This document shows positions 1-5,792 of a stretch of 12,442 nucleotides of DNA, one piece after another. Both the position numbers and the translations under genes were made by a program. The first letter of the stretch is position 1; each line of letters starts with the position of its first letter. The DNA is taken from positions 1-12,442 of the forward strand of contig UPXV01000050.1 of the NCBI GenBank assembly GCA_900538465.1, read 5' to 3'. A model generated the notes under the pieces. That model searched no databases. It saw nothing but the letters and a program-made list of their open reading frames with translations, and was not told the origin of the DNA. This DNA comes from an uncultured Erysipelotrichaceae bacterium. GTDB taxonomy: Bacteria > Bacillota_I > Bacilli_A > Erysipelotrichales > Coprobacillaceae.

Positions 1-196
1 TACAATATTTTTAACTCTGGTTTATTTAACGTTAAATTAACTTAATGACATTGATCAATATGATGACCTTTTTAAATTTCTTTAAATGAAATTTAGGGAT
101 ATTGTATTTACACTTCAAAATGATTATTATATTTGAAAATGCCTTTTTGATGACGGAAATCATGACATGATAACTTTTTTAACATAGTAAGCTTTT
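1..196. other. AT-rich intergenic region with small palindromes
   Basis: No convincing gene is seen here; the only open frame is a reverse-strand one overlapping the 3' end of the neighbouring membrane-protein gene, without a ribosome binding site. The stretch holds three small dyads: a 14-bp perfect palindrome at 24-37 centred on AACGTT, an inverted repeat with 8-bp arms at 73-80 and 88-95, and a 13-bp palindrome at 159-171. None is followed by a clear U-tract for the minus-strand unit that ends at 197, so the terminator of that unit is not identified. Confidence 0.5.
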
Positions 197-448
197 TTAT
201 GAAATCAAAATCGCAATCCAAATTAACAAAATAACAGACATAATTATGAATGGTGTTAGAAAATGATGTTTTCGATAAATATAGATGGAATAGATAAAAA
301 GAAAAGGAAAGGTATAGAATCCTACAAAAAATATACCTGCATACCAAGGAAAACTTCCAAATGTATTATCAATTGCAATACATTCAATAGATATACCAAC
401 AACGACAATCATTAATAAAGTATAAAAGATGTACAAATGCTTTTTCAT
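197..448 (-). CDS. Small integral membrane protein, unknown function
   Basis: This encodes 83 residues that I do not recognise as a family. The chain is almost wholly hydrophobic: likely membrane segments lie near residues 5-25, 33-55 and 64-82, with short polar links (around YRKHH at about 58-62). The ATG start at 446-448 is preceded by a ribosome binding site (AAAGGAAA on the minus strand). It begins three bases after the stop codon of the upstream HTH-membrane protein gene, so the two are very likely co-transcribed and may work together at the membrane. There is no signal for enzymatic activity. Existence of the gene is supported by start, spacing and operon context; its function is unknown. 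Confidence 0.7.
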   Translation of the reverse strand: MKKHLYIFYTLLMIVVVGISIECIAIDNTFGSFPWYAGIFFVGFYTFPFLFIYSIYIYRKHHFLTPFIIMSVILLIWIAILIS

Positions 449-451
449 AAC

Positions 452-850
452 TTATTTCCTTTGATTTTTAATCACATGGAGAAGTAAAAATAACAATCCC
501 ACAACACCTATACATAAACAAAATCCAGCGGGAGTAATAACCAAAGCAGATCCAGCAAAATCTTCTTGACTATTTGGTAAAAAGAAAGAAATAATACAAA
601 GACTTATAAAGAAAAGAACAGAGAAATAATAAAAATATGATTTTTTATGAACAGGTTTCTTTTCTAGAAGTTCATCATAACTTAATTCAAAATATTGACA
701 TAGTTTTTCTAAAGAAATTAGATCTGGTGAAGTGATTGAAGATTCCCATCGAGAAATTGTTTGTCTTGAAACACCAATGATATCAGCCAGTTCTTCTTGA
801 GAAATTTGTTTTTCTTTTCTTAATTCATGTAATCGTTCTCCAAAACTCAT
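452..850 (-). CDS. XRE-family HTH regulator with two C-terminal membrane segments
   Basis: This is a 132-residue protein with two parts. Residues about 5-62 form a Cro/C1-type (XRE) helix-turn-helix DNA-binding domain; the turn-recognition region around ELADIIGVSRQTISRWE (20-36) is typical. After a short basic linker (KKPVHKKS, about 64-71), residues 72-91 and about 103-126 are hydrophobic and look like two membrane helices, so the regulator is probably membrane-anchored. Such HTH-membrane proteins are common in Firmicutes and often sense envelope or peptide signals, usually together with a small membrane partner; here the next gene encodes one. The ATG at 848-850 has a strong AAAGGAG ribosome binding site seven bases upstream. 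The regulated targets are not visible; autoregulation or control of neighbours is only a guess. Confidence 0.88.
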   Translation of the reverse strand: MSFGERLHELRKEKQISQEELADIIGVSRQTISRWESSITSPDLISLEKLCQYFELSYDELLEKKPVHKKSYFYYFSVLFFISLCIISFFLPNSQEDFAGSALVITPAGFCLCIGVVGLLFLLLHVIKNQRK

Positions 851-906
851 AAAAATCTCCTTTCATTATTATTAATTCATATTGATAATGATTTGTCTAT
901 ACCAAT

Positions 907-915
907 ATTGTAACA
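907..915 (-). promoter_or_regulatory. Candidate extended -10 of the HTH-membrane protein operon
   Basis: On the minus strand this reads TGTTACAAT, an extended -10 (TGnTACAAT). It lies about 57 bases before the HTH gene start. No good -35 is seen at the right distance, so the assignment rests on the -10 alone. The leader between it and the start contains an imperfect inverted repeat (ATTATTAAT and ATTGATAAT, 4-bp spacer), which could be an operator. Confidence 0.35.
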
Positions 916-939
916 TGACTGTTTCATTTATGCACATAG

Positions 940-968
940 AAAAAAAGACTTATCAAACGACAAGTCTT
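940..968 (-). terminator. Intrinsic terminator of gdhA
   Basis: Arms AAGACTT (945-951) and AAGTCTT (962-968) pair over 7 bp, with two more pairs inside a mismatch. On the minus strand the stem is followed by seven U residues (A940-A946 on the plus strand, partly inside the stem). It starts about ten bases after the gdhA stop codon. Confidence 0.85.
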
Positions 969-978
969 CTTTTTGATT

Positions 979-2322
979 TTAATAAATTCCTTGAGAAATC
1001 ATAGCAGCTACAACTTTTTCAAATCCAGCAATATTTGCTCCTTTGATTAAGTCATAACCCAAACCATATTTTTTAGCAGCAGCTACTGAAGAATCATGAA
1101 TATTAATCATGATTTGATGAAGTTTTGCATCAACTTCTTCAGCTGTCCAGCTATAACGCATTGAGTTTTGTGCCATTTCTAAAGCAGATACTGCAACACC
1201 ACCAGCATTTGCAGCTTTTGCAGGTCCTAATGTTCCACCGTTTTCTAAGAAATAAGCAATAGCTTCTGGCTTAGTAGGCATATTAGCACCTTCAATAATA
1301 TATTTTACTCCATTAGCAACCAATTGTTTTGCTTCTTCTAAACCAATTTCATTTTGTGTTGCACATGGGAAAGCCATATCGACTTTTAATCCCCATGGTT
1401 TTTCACCAGGATGGAATTCACATCCAAATTTTTCAGCATAATCTTTTAATTTAACATCATTATGTGTTCTAATCTTAACTAAGAAGTCAATCTTTTCATC
1501 AGTTGTAATTCCTTCAGGATCATAAATATAACCATCTCTACCTGAAATAGAAACAACTTTAGCACCATAATCTCTTGCTTTTAAACAAACTCCCCATGCA
1601 ACATTTCCATATCCAGAACATGCAATTGTTTTTCCTTCATAAGAATCATTGAAATGTTTTAAAACTTCTTTACCATAATAAACTGCCCCAAAACCAGTTG
1701 CTTCTGGTCTAATTAAAGAACCACCATAAGGTAATGGTTTTCCAGTTAAGACACCATTTTCAAAAGCACCTCTGATTCTTTTATATTGACCATACATATA
1801 TCCAATTTCTCTAGCTCCAGTTCCAATGTCTCCCGCAGGAACATCAACATCTGGTCCAATATGACGATATAATTCAGTCATAAATGATTGACAAAAACGC
1901 ATGATTTCATTATCTGATTTTCCTTGAGGATCAAAATCGGAACCACCTTTACCACCACCGATTGGTAAAGTTGTAAGTGAATTTTTGAAAACTTGTTCAA
2001 AACCTAAGAATTTAATAATTCCTAAGTTTACAGATGGATGTAATCTTAATCCACCTTTATAAGGTCCAATGGCACTAGAAAATTGAACACGATATCCTCT
2101 ATTGATATGAACCTTACCAGCATCATCTTGCCAAGGAACTTTAAACATAATTGTTCTTTCAGGTTCTACTAATCTTTCTAAAATAGCCATATCTTCATAT
2201 TCAGGATGAGCTTCGATAACTGGTTCTAAACTTTCCAAAACTTCTTCAACAGCTTGGATAAATTCAGGTTGATCAGCATTCTTTGCTTTCACTTCTGATA
2301 ATACTTTTTCCACATATTTCAT
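979..2322 (-). CDS. gdhA: Glutamate dehydrogenase (hexameric, family I)
   Basis: It catalyses reversible reductive amination of 2-oxoglutarate with ammonia to glutamate, in the cytoplasm, linking nitrogen assimilation and amino-acid catabolism. At 447 residues it has the usual length of the small hexameric enzymes. The catalytic set is intact and, by memory of the Clostridium symbiosum enzyme, even has the same numbering: K89 (PYKGG), K113, K125 (GGGKGG) and D165 (AGDIG). The Rossmann glycine motif is SGYGNVA at 236-242. The residues that set cofactor choice are Y238, R262 and D263, so NAD versus NADP preference cannot be read with certainty. The ATG at 2320-2322 is preceded by AGGAGGA with eight-base spacing. 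The gene is monocistronic with its own promoter (2349-2376) and terminator. Confidence 0.97.
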   Translation of the reverse strand: MKYVEKVLSEVKAKNADQPEFIQAVEEVLESLEPVIEAHPEYEDMAILERLVEPERTIMFKVPWQDDAGKVHINRGYRVQFSSAIGPYKGGLRLHPSVNLGIIKFLGFEQVFKNSLTTLPIGGGKGGSDFDPQGKSDNEIMRFCQSFMTELYRHIGPDVDVPAGDIGTGAREIGYMYGQYKRIRGAFENGVLTGKPLPYGGSLIRPEATGFGAVYYGKEVLKHFNDSYEGKTIACSGYGNVAWGVCLKARDYGAKVVSISGRDGYIYDPEGITTDEKIDFLVKIRTHNDVKLKDYAEKFGCEFHPGEKPWGLKVDMAFPCATQNEIGLEEAKQLVANGVKYIIEGANMPTKPEAIAYFLENGGTLGPAKAANAGGVAVSALEMAQNSMRYSWTAEEVDAKLHQIMINIHDSSVAAAKKYGLGYDLIKGANIAGFEKVVAAMISQGIY

Positions 2323-2348
2323 ATCTATATCCTCCTTTGTTTTCTTAT

Positions 2349-2376
2349 ATTATACACACTTTTTCTAAAAAGTGAA
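2349..2376 (-). promoter_or_regulatory. gdhA promoter
   Basis: Read on the minus strand, TTCACT (2371-2376) and a perfect TATAAT (2349-2354) are separated by 16 bp. The transcript would start about 20 bases before the gdhA ribosome binding site. The -10 is strong and the -35 moderate (4 of 6). Confidence 0.7.
2357..2374. promoter_or_regulatory. Perfect palindrome over the gdhA promoter, candidate operator
   Basis: CACTTTTT (2357-2364) and AAAAAGTG (2367-2374) form an 18-bp inverted repeat with a 2-bp centre. It fills the spacer and part of the -35 of the gdhA promoter, the place where a bound dimeric repressor would block RNA polymerase. The regulator is not known. Confidence 0.45.
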
Positions 2377-2412
2377 TAAATTTTAAACATTTTAATAAAA
2401 AATTATCATCGA

Positions 2413-2429
2413 TTTCTATATTATAGAAA
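2413..2429. repeat. Second palindrome upstream of gdhA
   Basis: TTTCTATA (2413-2420) and TATAGAAA (2422-2429) form a 17-bp inverted repeat with a 1-bp centre, about 50 bp upstream of the gdhA -10. It could be an activator or repressor site or an upstream -10 (TATAAT occurs within it on the minus strand). Its AT-only composition makes chance plausible. Confidence 0.3.
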
Positions 2430-2470
2430 AAATGAACTTAAAAATAGGTAAATACAGATAAAACAATAAG

Positions 2471-2505
2471 AAAAAAGTCAATGATTTCTAAAAATCATTG
2501 ACTTT
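2471..2505 (-). terminator. Intrinsic terminator of the aquaporin gene
   Basis: Perfect 14-bp arms (2474-2487 and 2492-2505) surround a 4-base loop, CTAA. On the minus strand the stem runs into U residues (A2471-A2476 on the plus strand). It begins 17 bases after the aquaporin stop codon. The stem is symmetric, but its plus-strand exit is U-poor, so minus-strand use is favoured. Confidence 0.93.
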
Positions 2506-2522
2506 AATAAATTTTTTATGAA

Positions 2523-3251
2523 TTATTCTTCAGTTATTTCAATTGTTTCTTCAATAAGAACTTCTTCATCAGTTGTAGATAGAAACTTCCAAACAAATGC
2601 TGCAATAGCCCCGCCAATCAATGGAGCAACAATAAATACCCACACTTGTGATAATGGTGTTCCTTGTAAAAATAATGCAGGAGCTAAACTTCTTGCAGGG
2701 TTAACTGATGTTCCTGTTAAAGGAATACCAATAATATGGACAAGAACTAATGCAAATCCAATAACCAAACCAGCAACATTTCCATATTCTTTTTTAGAAG
2801 TTACACCTAAGATAGTTGTCACAAATAAGAAAGTTAATACAATTTCTACAAGAATGGCTCCAACCATACCTAAACCAATTGCTGAAGCTTCACCAAAACC
2901 ATTGGCACCTAAACCAACCTTAGCAACATCAACACCTTCAATTGATTTAAAAATATAAAATAAAAAACCACTTCCAGCTAATGCACCTAAAACTTGAGAA
3001 ATAACATAGCCAATAAAATCTTTGACATTCATTTTCCCACTAATAAGCATAGCTAATGAAACTGCAGGGTTCACATGACATCCTGAGATATTTCCAATTG
3101 AATAAGCCATAGCGACAATTGATAATCCAAAGGCAAATGCGATTCCTAAAATTCCTAATACTCCTGTGACTCCACCTGTAATAGCTGCACTACCACAACC
3201 AATGAAAACAAGGGTGAAAGTCCCAATAAATTCTGCTAAATATTTTTTCAT
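2523..3251 (-). CDS. aqpZ: Aquaporin Z-type water channel (MIP family)
   Basis: This is a six-helix membrane channel of 242 residues with the two family NPA boxes: NPA at 61-63 (HVNPAVS) and NPA at 184-186 (SVNPARS). The selectivity-filter residues can be read by comparison with E. coli AqpZ: F41, H172, T181 and R187. A phenylalanine and a histidine at these places mark water-selective aquaporins; GlpF-type glycerol channels have smaller residues there and NPARD. The C-terminus ends in an acidic tail (residues about 226-242). I chose the ATG at 3249-3251 because GGAGG (3260-3264) sits eight bases before it; the in-frame upstream extension would place that ribosome binding site inside the coding region. 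The gene is monocistronic between its own promoter and terminator. A role in osmotic water flux is inferred. Confidence 0.93.
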   Translation of the reverse strand: MKKYLAEFIGTFTLVFIGCGSAAITGGVTGVLGILGIAFAFGLSIVAMAYSIGNISGCHVNPAVSLAMLISGKMNVKDFIGYVISQVLGALAGSGFLFYIFKSIEGVDVAKVGLGANGFGEASAIGLGMVGAILVEIVLTFLFVTTILGVTSKKEYGNVAGLVIGFALVLVHIIGIPLTGTSVNPARSLAPALFLQGTPLSQVWVFIVAPLIGGAIAAFVWKFLSTTDEEVLIEETIEITEE

Positions 3252-3271
3252 ATCATATACCTCCAAGTACA

Positions 3272-3300
3272 AGCATACTCTCTTGGAAATGTTTTGTCAA
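3272..3300 (-). promoter_or_regulatory. Aquaporin gene promoter
   Basis: On the minus strand a consensus -35 TTGACA (3295-3300) is followed, after exactly 17 bp, by TATGCT (3272-3277). Its -35 lies on the same bases as the -35 of the divergent plus-strand promoter. Confidence 0.8.
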
Positions 3301-3322
3301 ATAAGAGTATATATGATAAACT
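3294..3322 (+). promoter_or_regulatory. Promoter of the membrane protein / DUF89 unit
   Basis: TTGTCA (3294-3299) is followed by a 17-bp spacer and TAAACT (3317-3322), preceded by TG in extended -10 position. The -35 overlaps the opposing aquaporin -35 by five bases. Confidence 0.6.
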
Positions 3323-3338
3323 AAAGAAGGTGATAAAA

Positions 3339-3710
3339 ATGCAAAAAAAATTCAAAGAATATCGTATGTTTTTAGTTTGTTTAGTGATTTTTATGTTTTT
3401 TATAGGATTAGGAGTTTTTTCTCTTTTACAAAAGCATATTCCTCAAATGATTGGGGCTTTTTTACTTTCTTTCATTGCTTTATTTTTATTATTGTTAAGA
3501 TATAAAATGGTTTTATTTGATGATATGATGATGATTTATGAATGGAAAATTGCTGCTATGCTTCCAACAATAATTGAGTATAAAAATATTCAATCAATTG
3601 AAAAGAAATCAAAACATCATTTGGTTATTCATCATATTCACGATAGCCATATCTATGTATTTGATAGTGATGAATTTATGAATACATATGAATCAATAAG
3701 AAAAGCATAG
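3339..3710 (+). CDS. Small membrane protein with a PH-like C-terminal part, unknown function
   Basis: This is a 123-residue protein. Two hydrophobic segments (about residues 9-28 and 36-54) are separated by a short loop, followed by a soluble region of about 65 residues rich in beta-type sequence (FDDMMMIYEWK, then EYKNIQSIEKK and HLVIHH). The layout of two helices followed by a small beta domain resembles bacterial PH-like (DUF304/YdbT-type) membrane proteins, but there is no diagnostic motif, so this is only a resemblance. The ATG at 3339 follows AAGAAGGTG; a longer in-frame reading would start inside the promoter. The next gene begins 11 bases downstream with its own ribosome binding site, so the two are co-transcribed. 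Confidence 0.72.
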   Translation: MQKKFKEYRMFLVCLVIFMFFIGLGVFSLLQKHIPQMIGAFLLSFIALFLLLLRYKMVLFDDMMMIYEWKIAAMLPTIIEYKNIQSIEKKSKHHLVIHHIHDSHIYVFDSDEFMNTYESIRKA

Positions 3711-3721
3711 AAGGTGAAAGT

Positions 3722-4579
3722 GTGAAAATAAGAGATAAGTGTTTACCTTGTTTGGTTAATCAGGTTGTAAAAGTTGCACATATGACAAATGCTCAAAACA
3801 AAGAAGAATTATATCATCGTGTTTTTGATTATTTAAAAACATTGGATTTTGAATTAACCAATCCTGAAATTATTGGACAAACATTTCGTTTGGTTAAGCA
3901 GCATATTCAAAATGATGATCCTTATAAAGATATTAGAGACTATTATAATGATTTGTTTTTTAAACATTTAGAGACTTTTCGTCAATCTATAGAAGCATCT
4001 GATGATGCTTTTGAAATGGCAATTCGATATGCTATTATTGGGAATATTATAGATTTTAGTCCTATGCATAATCATGATATGAATGATATTATGAAGTATT
4101 TTGAAAATATTCAAAATATGACATTGGCTATTCATCATGTCAATGAATTAAAAGAAGATTTAAAGAATGCCAAAACATTATTGTATTTGGGTGATAATTG
4201 TGGTGAGATTTGTTTGGATTATTTATTGATTGAAAAAATAAAACAAATGTATCCAAATTTAAGGATTTATTTTGCGACAAGAGGAGCTGCGGTTGTGAAT
4301 GATTCTATTTTAGAAGATGCTTATGCTATTGGAATGGATCAATATGCAACACTTATTGATAATGGTGATGATTCTTTAGGAACAATTCTTCATCGAACAA
4401 GTGATGAGTTTAGAAAAATTTATCAACAAGCAGATGTTGTGATTGCTAAAGGACAAGCCAATTATGAAAGTTTAAGTGAAGAAAAGAAAAATATATATTA
4501 TTTATTAATGGTAAAATGTGATGTGATAGCGACTGATATTGGCGTTGCTGAAAAATCTTTGGTATGTCTTCATCAATAA
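3722..4579 (+). CDS. DUF89/ARMT1-like metal-dependent phosphatase
   Basis: This 285-residue protein has the marks of the DUF89 (ARMT1-like) family: an N-terminal KCLPC pair of cysteines (C7, C10), the metal-binding stretch LGDNCGE with D158 and N159, ATRGAAVVND near 190, KGQANYE (243-249) and a late KCDVIA. Members of this family are cytoplasmic metal-dependent phosphatases proposed to remove damaged or surplus phosphometabolites; the substrate of this one cannot be told from sequence. The start is GTG at 3722, with AAGGTG five bases upstream. It is the second gene of a unit with the small membrane protein, and its stop codon lies inside a palindromic terminator. Family assignment is firm; specific function is open. 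Confidence 0.88.
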   Translation: MKIRDKCLPCLVNQVVKVAHMTNAQNKEELYHRVFDYLKTLDFELTNPEIIGQTFRLVKQHIQNDDPYKDIRDYYNDLFFKHLETFRQSIEASDDAFEMAIRYAIIGNIIDFSPMHNHDMNDIMKYFENIQNMTLAIHHVNELKEDLKNAKTLLYLGDNCGEICLDYLLIEKIKQMYPNLRIYFATRGAAVVNDSILEDAYAIGMDQYATLIDNGDDSLGTILHRTSDEFRKIYQQADVVIAKGQANYESLSEEKKNIYYLLMVKCDVIATDIGVAEKSLVCLHQ

Positions 4580-4610
4580 AAGAACTTTTTTAAAAAAGTT
4601 CTTTTATTAT
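4575..4610 (+). terminator. 34-bp perfectly palindromic terminator after the DUF89 gene
   Basis: Positions 4575-4608 are one uninterrupted palindrome (AAAAGAAC, six T, six A, GTTCTTTT and flanks) overlapping the DUF89 stop codon. A real hairpin would have a few A/T in the loop, the GAAC/GTTC core in the stem and UUUUAUUAU after it. Its right half lies within the his promoter region. Confidence 0.85.
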
Positions 4611-4630
4611 TCTTTAAAATGTGCTAAAAT
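4602..4630 (+). promoter_or_regulatory. his operon promoter
   Basis: An extended -10, TG-C-TAAAAT (4622-4630), sits 22 bases before the leader-peptide ATG. The -35 region at 17-bp spacing (TTTTAT, 4602-4607) is weak, which fits an extended -10 promoter. The expected start of transcription is near 4637. Confidence 0.6.
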
Positions 4631-4652
4631 GGTAAAAAATGAGGTGACATTT

Positions 4653-4706
4653 ATGAAAAAAACAATTTTAATCAACAAATCACATCGTCATCATTGGAAC
4701 ACTTAG
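4653..4706 (+). CDS. hisL: His-rich leader peptide of the his operon
   Basis: A 17-codon open reading frame encodes MKKTILINKSHRHHWNT. Three of the four codons at 4683-4694 are His (CAT, CGT, CAT, CAT). It has a proper ribosome binding site, GAGGTG at 4641-4646, six bases before the ATG, and ends with TAG at 4704-4706, directly at the start of an RNA hairpin. Position, size and His codons match leader peptides that sense charged tRNA-His in ribosome-mediated attenuation: slow translation over the His run would let downstream antitermination pairings form. It is too short for homology evidence, so the call rests on architecture. The symbol is borrowed from the enteric leader gene of the same role and does not imply homology. 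Confidence 0.85.
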   Translation: MKKTILINKSHRHHWNT

Positions 4707-4808
4707 GGTTATATCTTATATGTAGATACAACCCATTTTGCGTATATAAGATTTGGGTGTATCTAATGACTTCAAACAGACGACGGGTCATTAAGACTCG
4801 TCTTTTTT
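4706..4808 (+). promoter_or_regulatory. Transcription attenuator of the his operon (alternative RNA hairpins)
   Basis: Several pairings exclude one another. A:B pairs 4706-4715 (GGGTTATATC) with 4725-4734 (GATACAACCC), nine pairs and one mismatch, and A overlaps the leader stop codon. B:D pairs 4724-4735 with 4754-4764 (TGGGTGTATCT), eleven pairs and one bulged A. Antiterminator: TCTAATGAC (4762-4770) pairs with GTCATTAAGA (4787-4796), nine pairs and one bulge. Terminator: 4782-4789 with 4795-4802. A further perfect 9-bp pairing joins 4713-4721 and 4744-4752. Proposed working: a ribosome stalled on His codons leaves A free, A:B forms, D is released and the antiterminator wins. A ribosome reaching the stop codon masks A, B:D forms and takes UCU from the antiterminator, so the terminator wins. 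Confidence 0.75.
4782..4808 (+). terminator. Attenuator terminator before hisZ
   Basis: GACGGGTC (4782-4789) pairs with GACTCGTC (4795-4802), eight pairs including one G-U, loop ATTAA, followed by six U (4803-4808). It lies four bases before the AGGAGGGG ribosome binding site of hisZ, so it can only act as a conditional terminator within the his transcript. Confidence 0.88.
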
Positions 4809-4823
4809 CATAGGAGGGGAATT

Positions 4824-5792
4824 ATGGAAGAGTTTAAATATTTAATACCAGAAGAAAGTATTGATGCGATCATGGATAATGTCGCAACTTTAAGAACAAT
4901 TGAAAATGATTTGAGACAGGTTTTTGTTGAACATGGATATTTAGAGGTTTTGATGCCATCATTTGAATATGTTGATTTATACAATGATATGGATATAGGT
5001 ATTGAAGAAGAAAAGATGTTCCAATATATCAATTATGAAGGTAAGAGAGTGGCTTTGCGTACAGACTTTACTGTTCCACTTGCCCGTTTATATAGTAGTA
5101 AAAAAGAACAGGGTGAAAAAAGATATTGTTATTTTGGAAAAGTTTATCGTAAAGAAAAACGTCATAAAGGAAGAAGCAGTGAATTTTTTCAGGCTGGTGT
5201 TGAGTTATTAGGGAAAGCTGGCTATGAAGGTGATATCGAGTGTTTACAAGTGATTCAAGAGACTTTATCTTCTTTGCAGTTAAAAGATATCAAGATTGAA
5301 ATGAGTTCAGCCAAGTTTTATCATCGTCTTTTAAAATTGGTTGATGATGAATCATTTGTTGATATCTTAAAAAAGCGTGATCTTTCAGCAATCAAAAAAT
5401 TGATTGAGAAAAAACAGATTCAAAGTCCACTGAAAGATTTATTGATTCAATTACCAAGATGTTTTGGAGATATTGATATCCTAAAAAAGATGATTGCTAT
5501 TATTCAAGATGAAGAACTCAAAGCTGCACTTAAAGAATTAGAAAATCTATATAATCATCTCAATAACAAAGATGTTTTTAGTTTTGATTTAGCAATGACA
5601 CCAAGTATGAAATATTATACGGGAATTATGATTAAAGGATATTCACCTTATAGTGCTGAAACAATTATCAATGGGGGAAGATATGATCGTTTAATGAACC
5701 ATTTTCATAAGGATGTTCCAGCCATTGGATTTAGTTATGATTTAAGTCATATTTTAAATGCTTTAGAAAAGGAAGGTGAAAGTCATGATTAA
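4824..5792 (+). CDS. hisZ: ATP phosphoribosyltransferase regulatory subunit HisZ
   Basis: HisZ is a paralogue of the histidyl-tRNA synthetase catalytic domain that lost aminoacylation and forms a hetero-octamer with short-form HisG, enabling its activity and histidine feedback inhibition. The 322-residue chain shows class II synthetase features: RTDFTVPLARLY from residue 79 and the motif 2-like stretch around FGKVYRKEKRHKGRSSEFFQAG, then a C-terminal GGRYDRL segment. It lacks the tRNA-binding C-terminal domain of full HisRS, which together with length and the adjacent short hisG makes HisZ the clear choice. The ATG at 4824 follows AGGAGGGG. It is the first structural gene after the attenuator and overlaps hisG by 8 bp. 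Confidence 0.94.
   Translation: MEEFKYLIPEESIDAIMDNVATLRTIENDLRQVFVEHGYLEVLMPSFEYVDLYNDMDIGIEEEKMFQYINYEGKRVALRTDFTVPLARLYSSKKEQGEKRYCYFGKVYRKEKRHKGRSSEFFQAGVELLGKAGYEGDIECLQVIQETLSSLQLKDIKIEMSSAKFYHRLLKLVDDESFVDILKKRDLSAIKKLIEKKQIQSPLKDLLIQLPRCFGDIDILKKMIAIIQDEELKAALKELENLYNHLNNKDVFSFDLAMTPSMKYYTGIMIKGYSPYSAETIINGGRYDRLMNHFHKDVPAIGFSYDLSHILNALEKEGESHD

Noticed and set aside
108..347. Minus-strand open frame overlapping the 83-residue membrane protein gene
   Set aside because: It overlaps the better-supported frame at 197-448, which has a ribosome binding site and operon spacing; this one has neither.
2518..2958. Plus-strand open frame opposite the aquaporin gene
   Set aside because: It mirrors the antisense of a well-supported membrane channel, is rich in Thr/Pro/Ile typical of antisense reading, and has no ribosome binding site.
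4637..4823. T-box riboswitch upstream of hisZ
   Set aside because: The T-box consensus (AGGGTGGNACC) and the long specifier stem are absent, the leader is short, and a translated His-rich frame explains the region better. The GGGTG at 4755-4759 is part of the B:D stem only.
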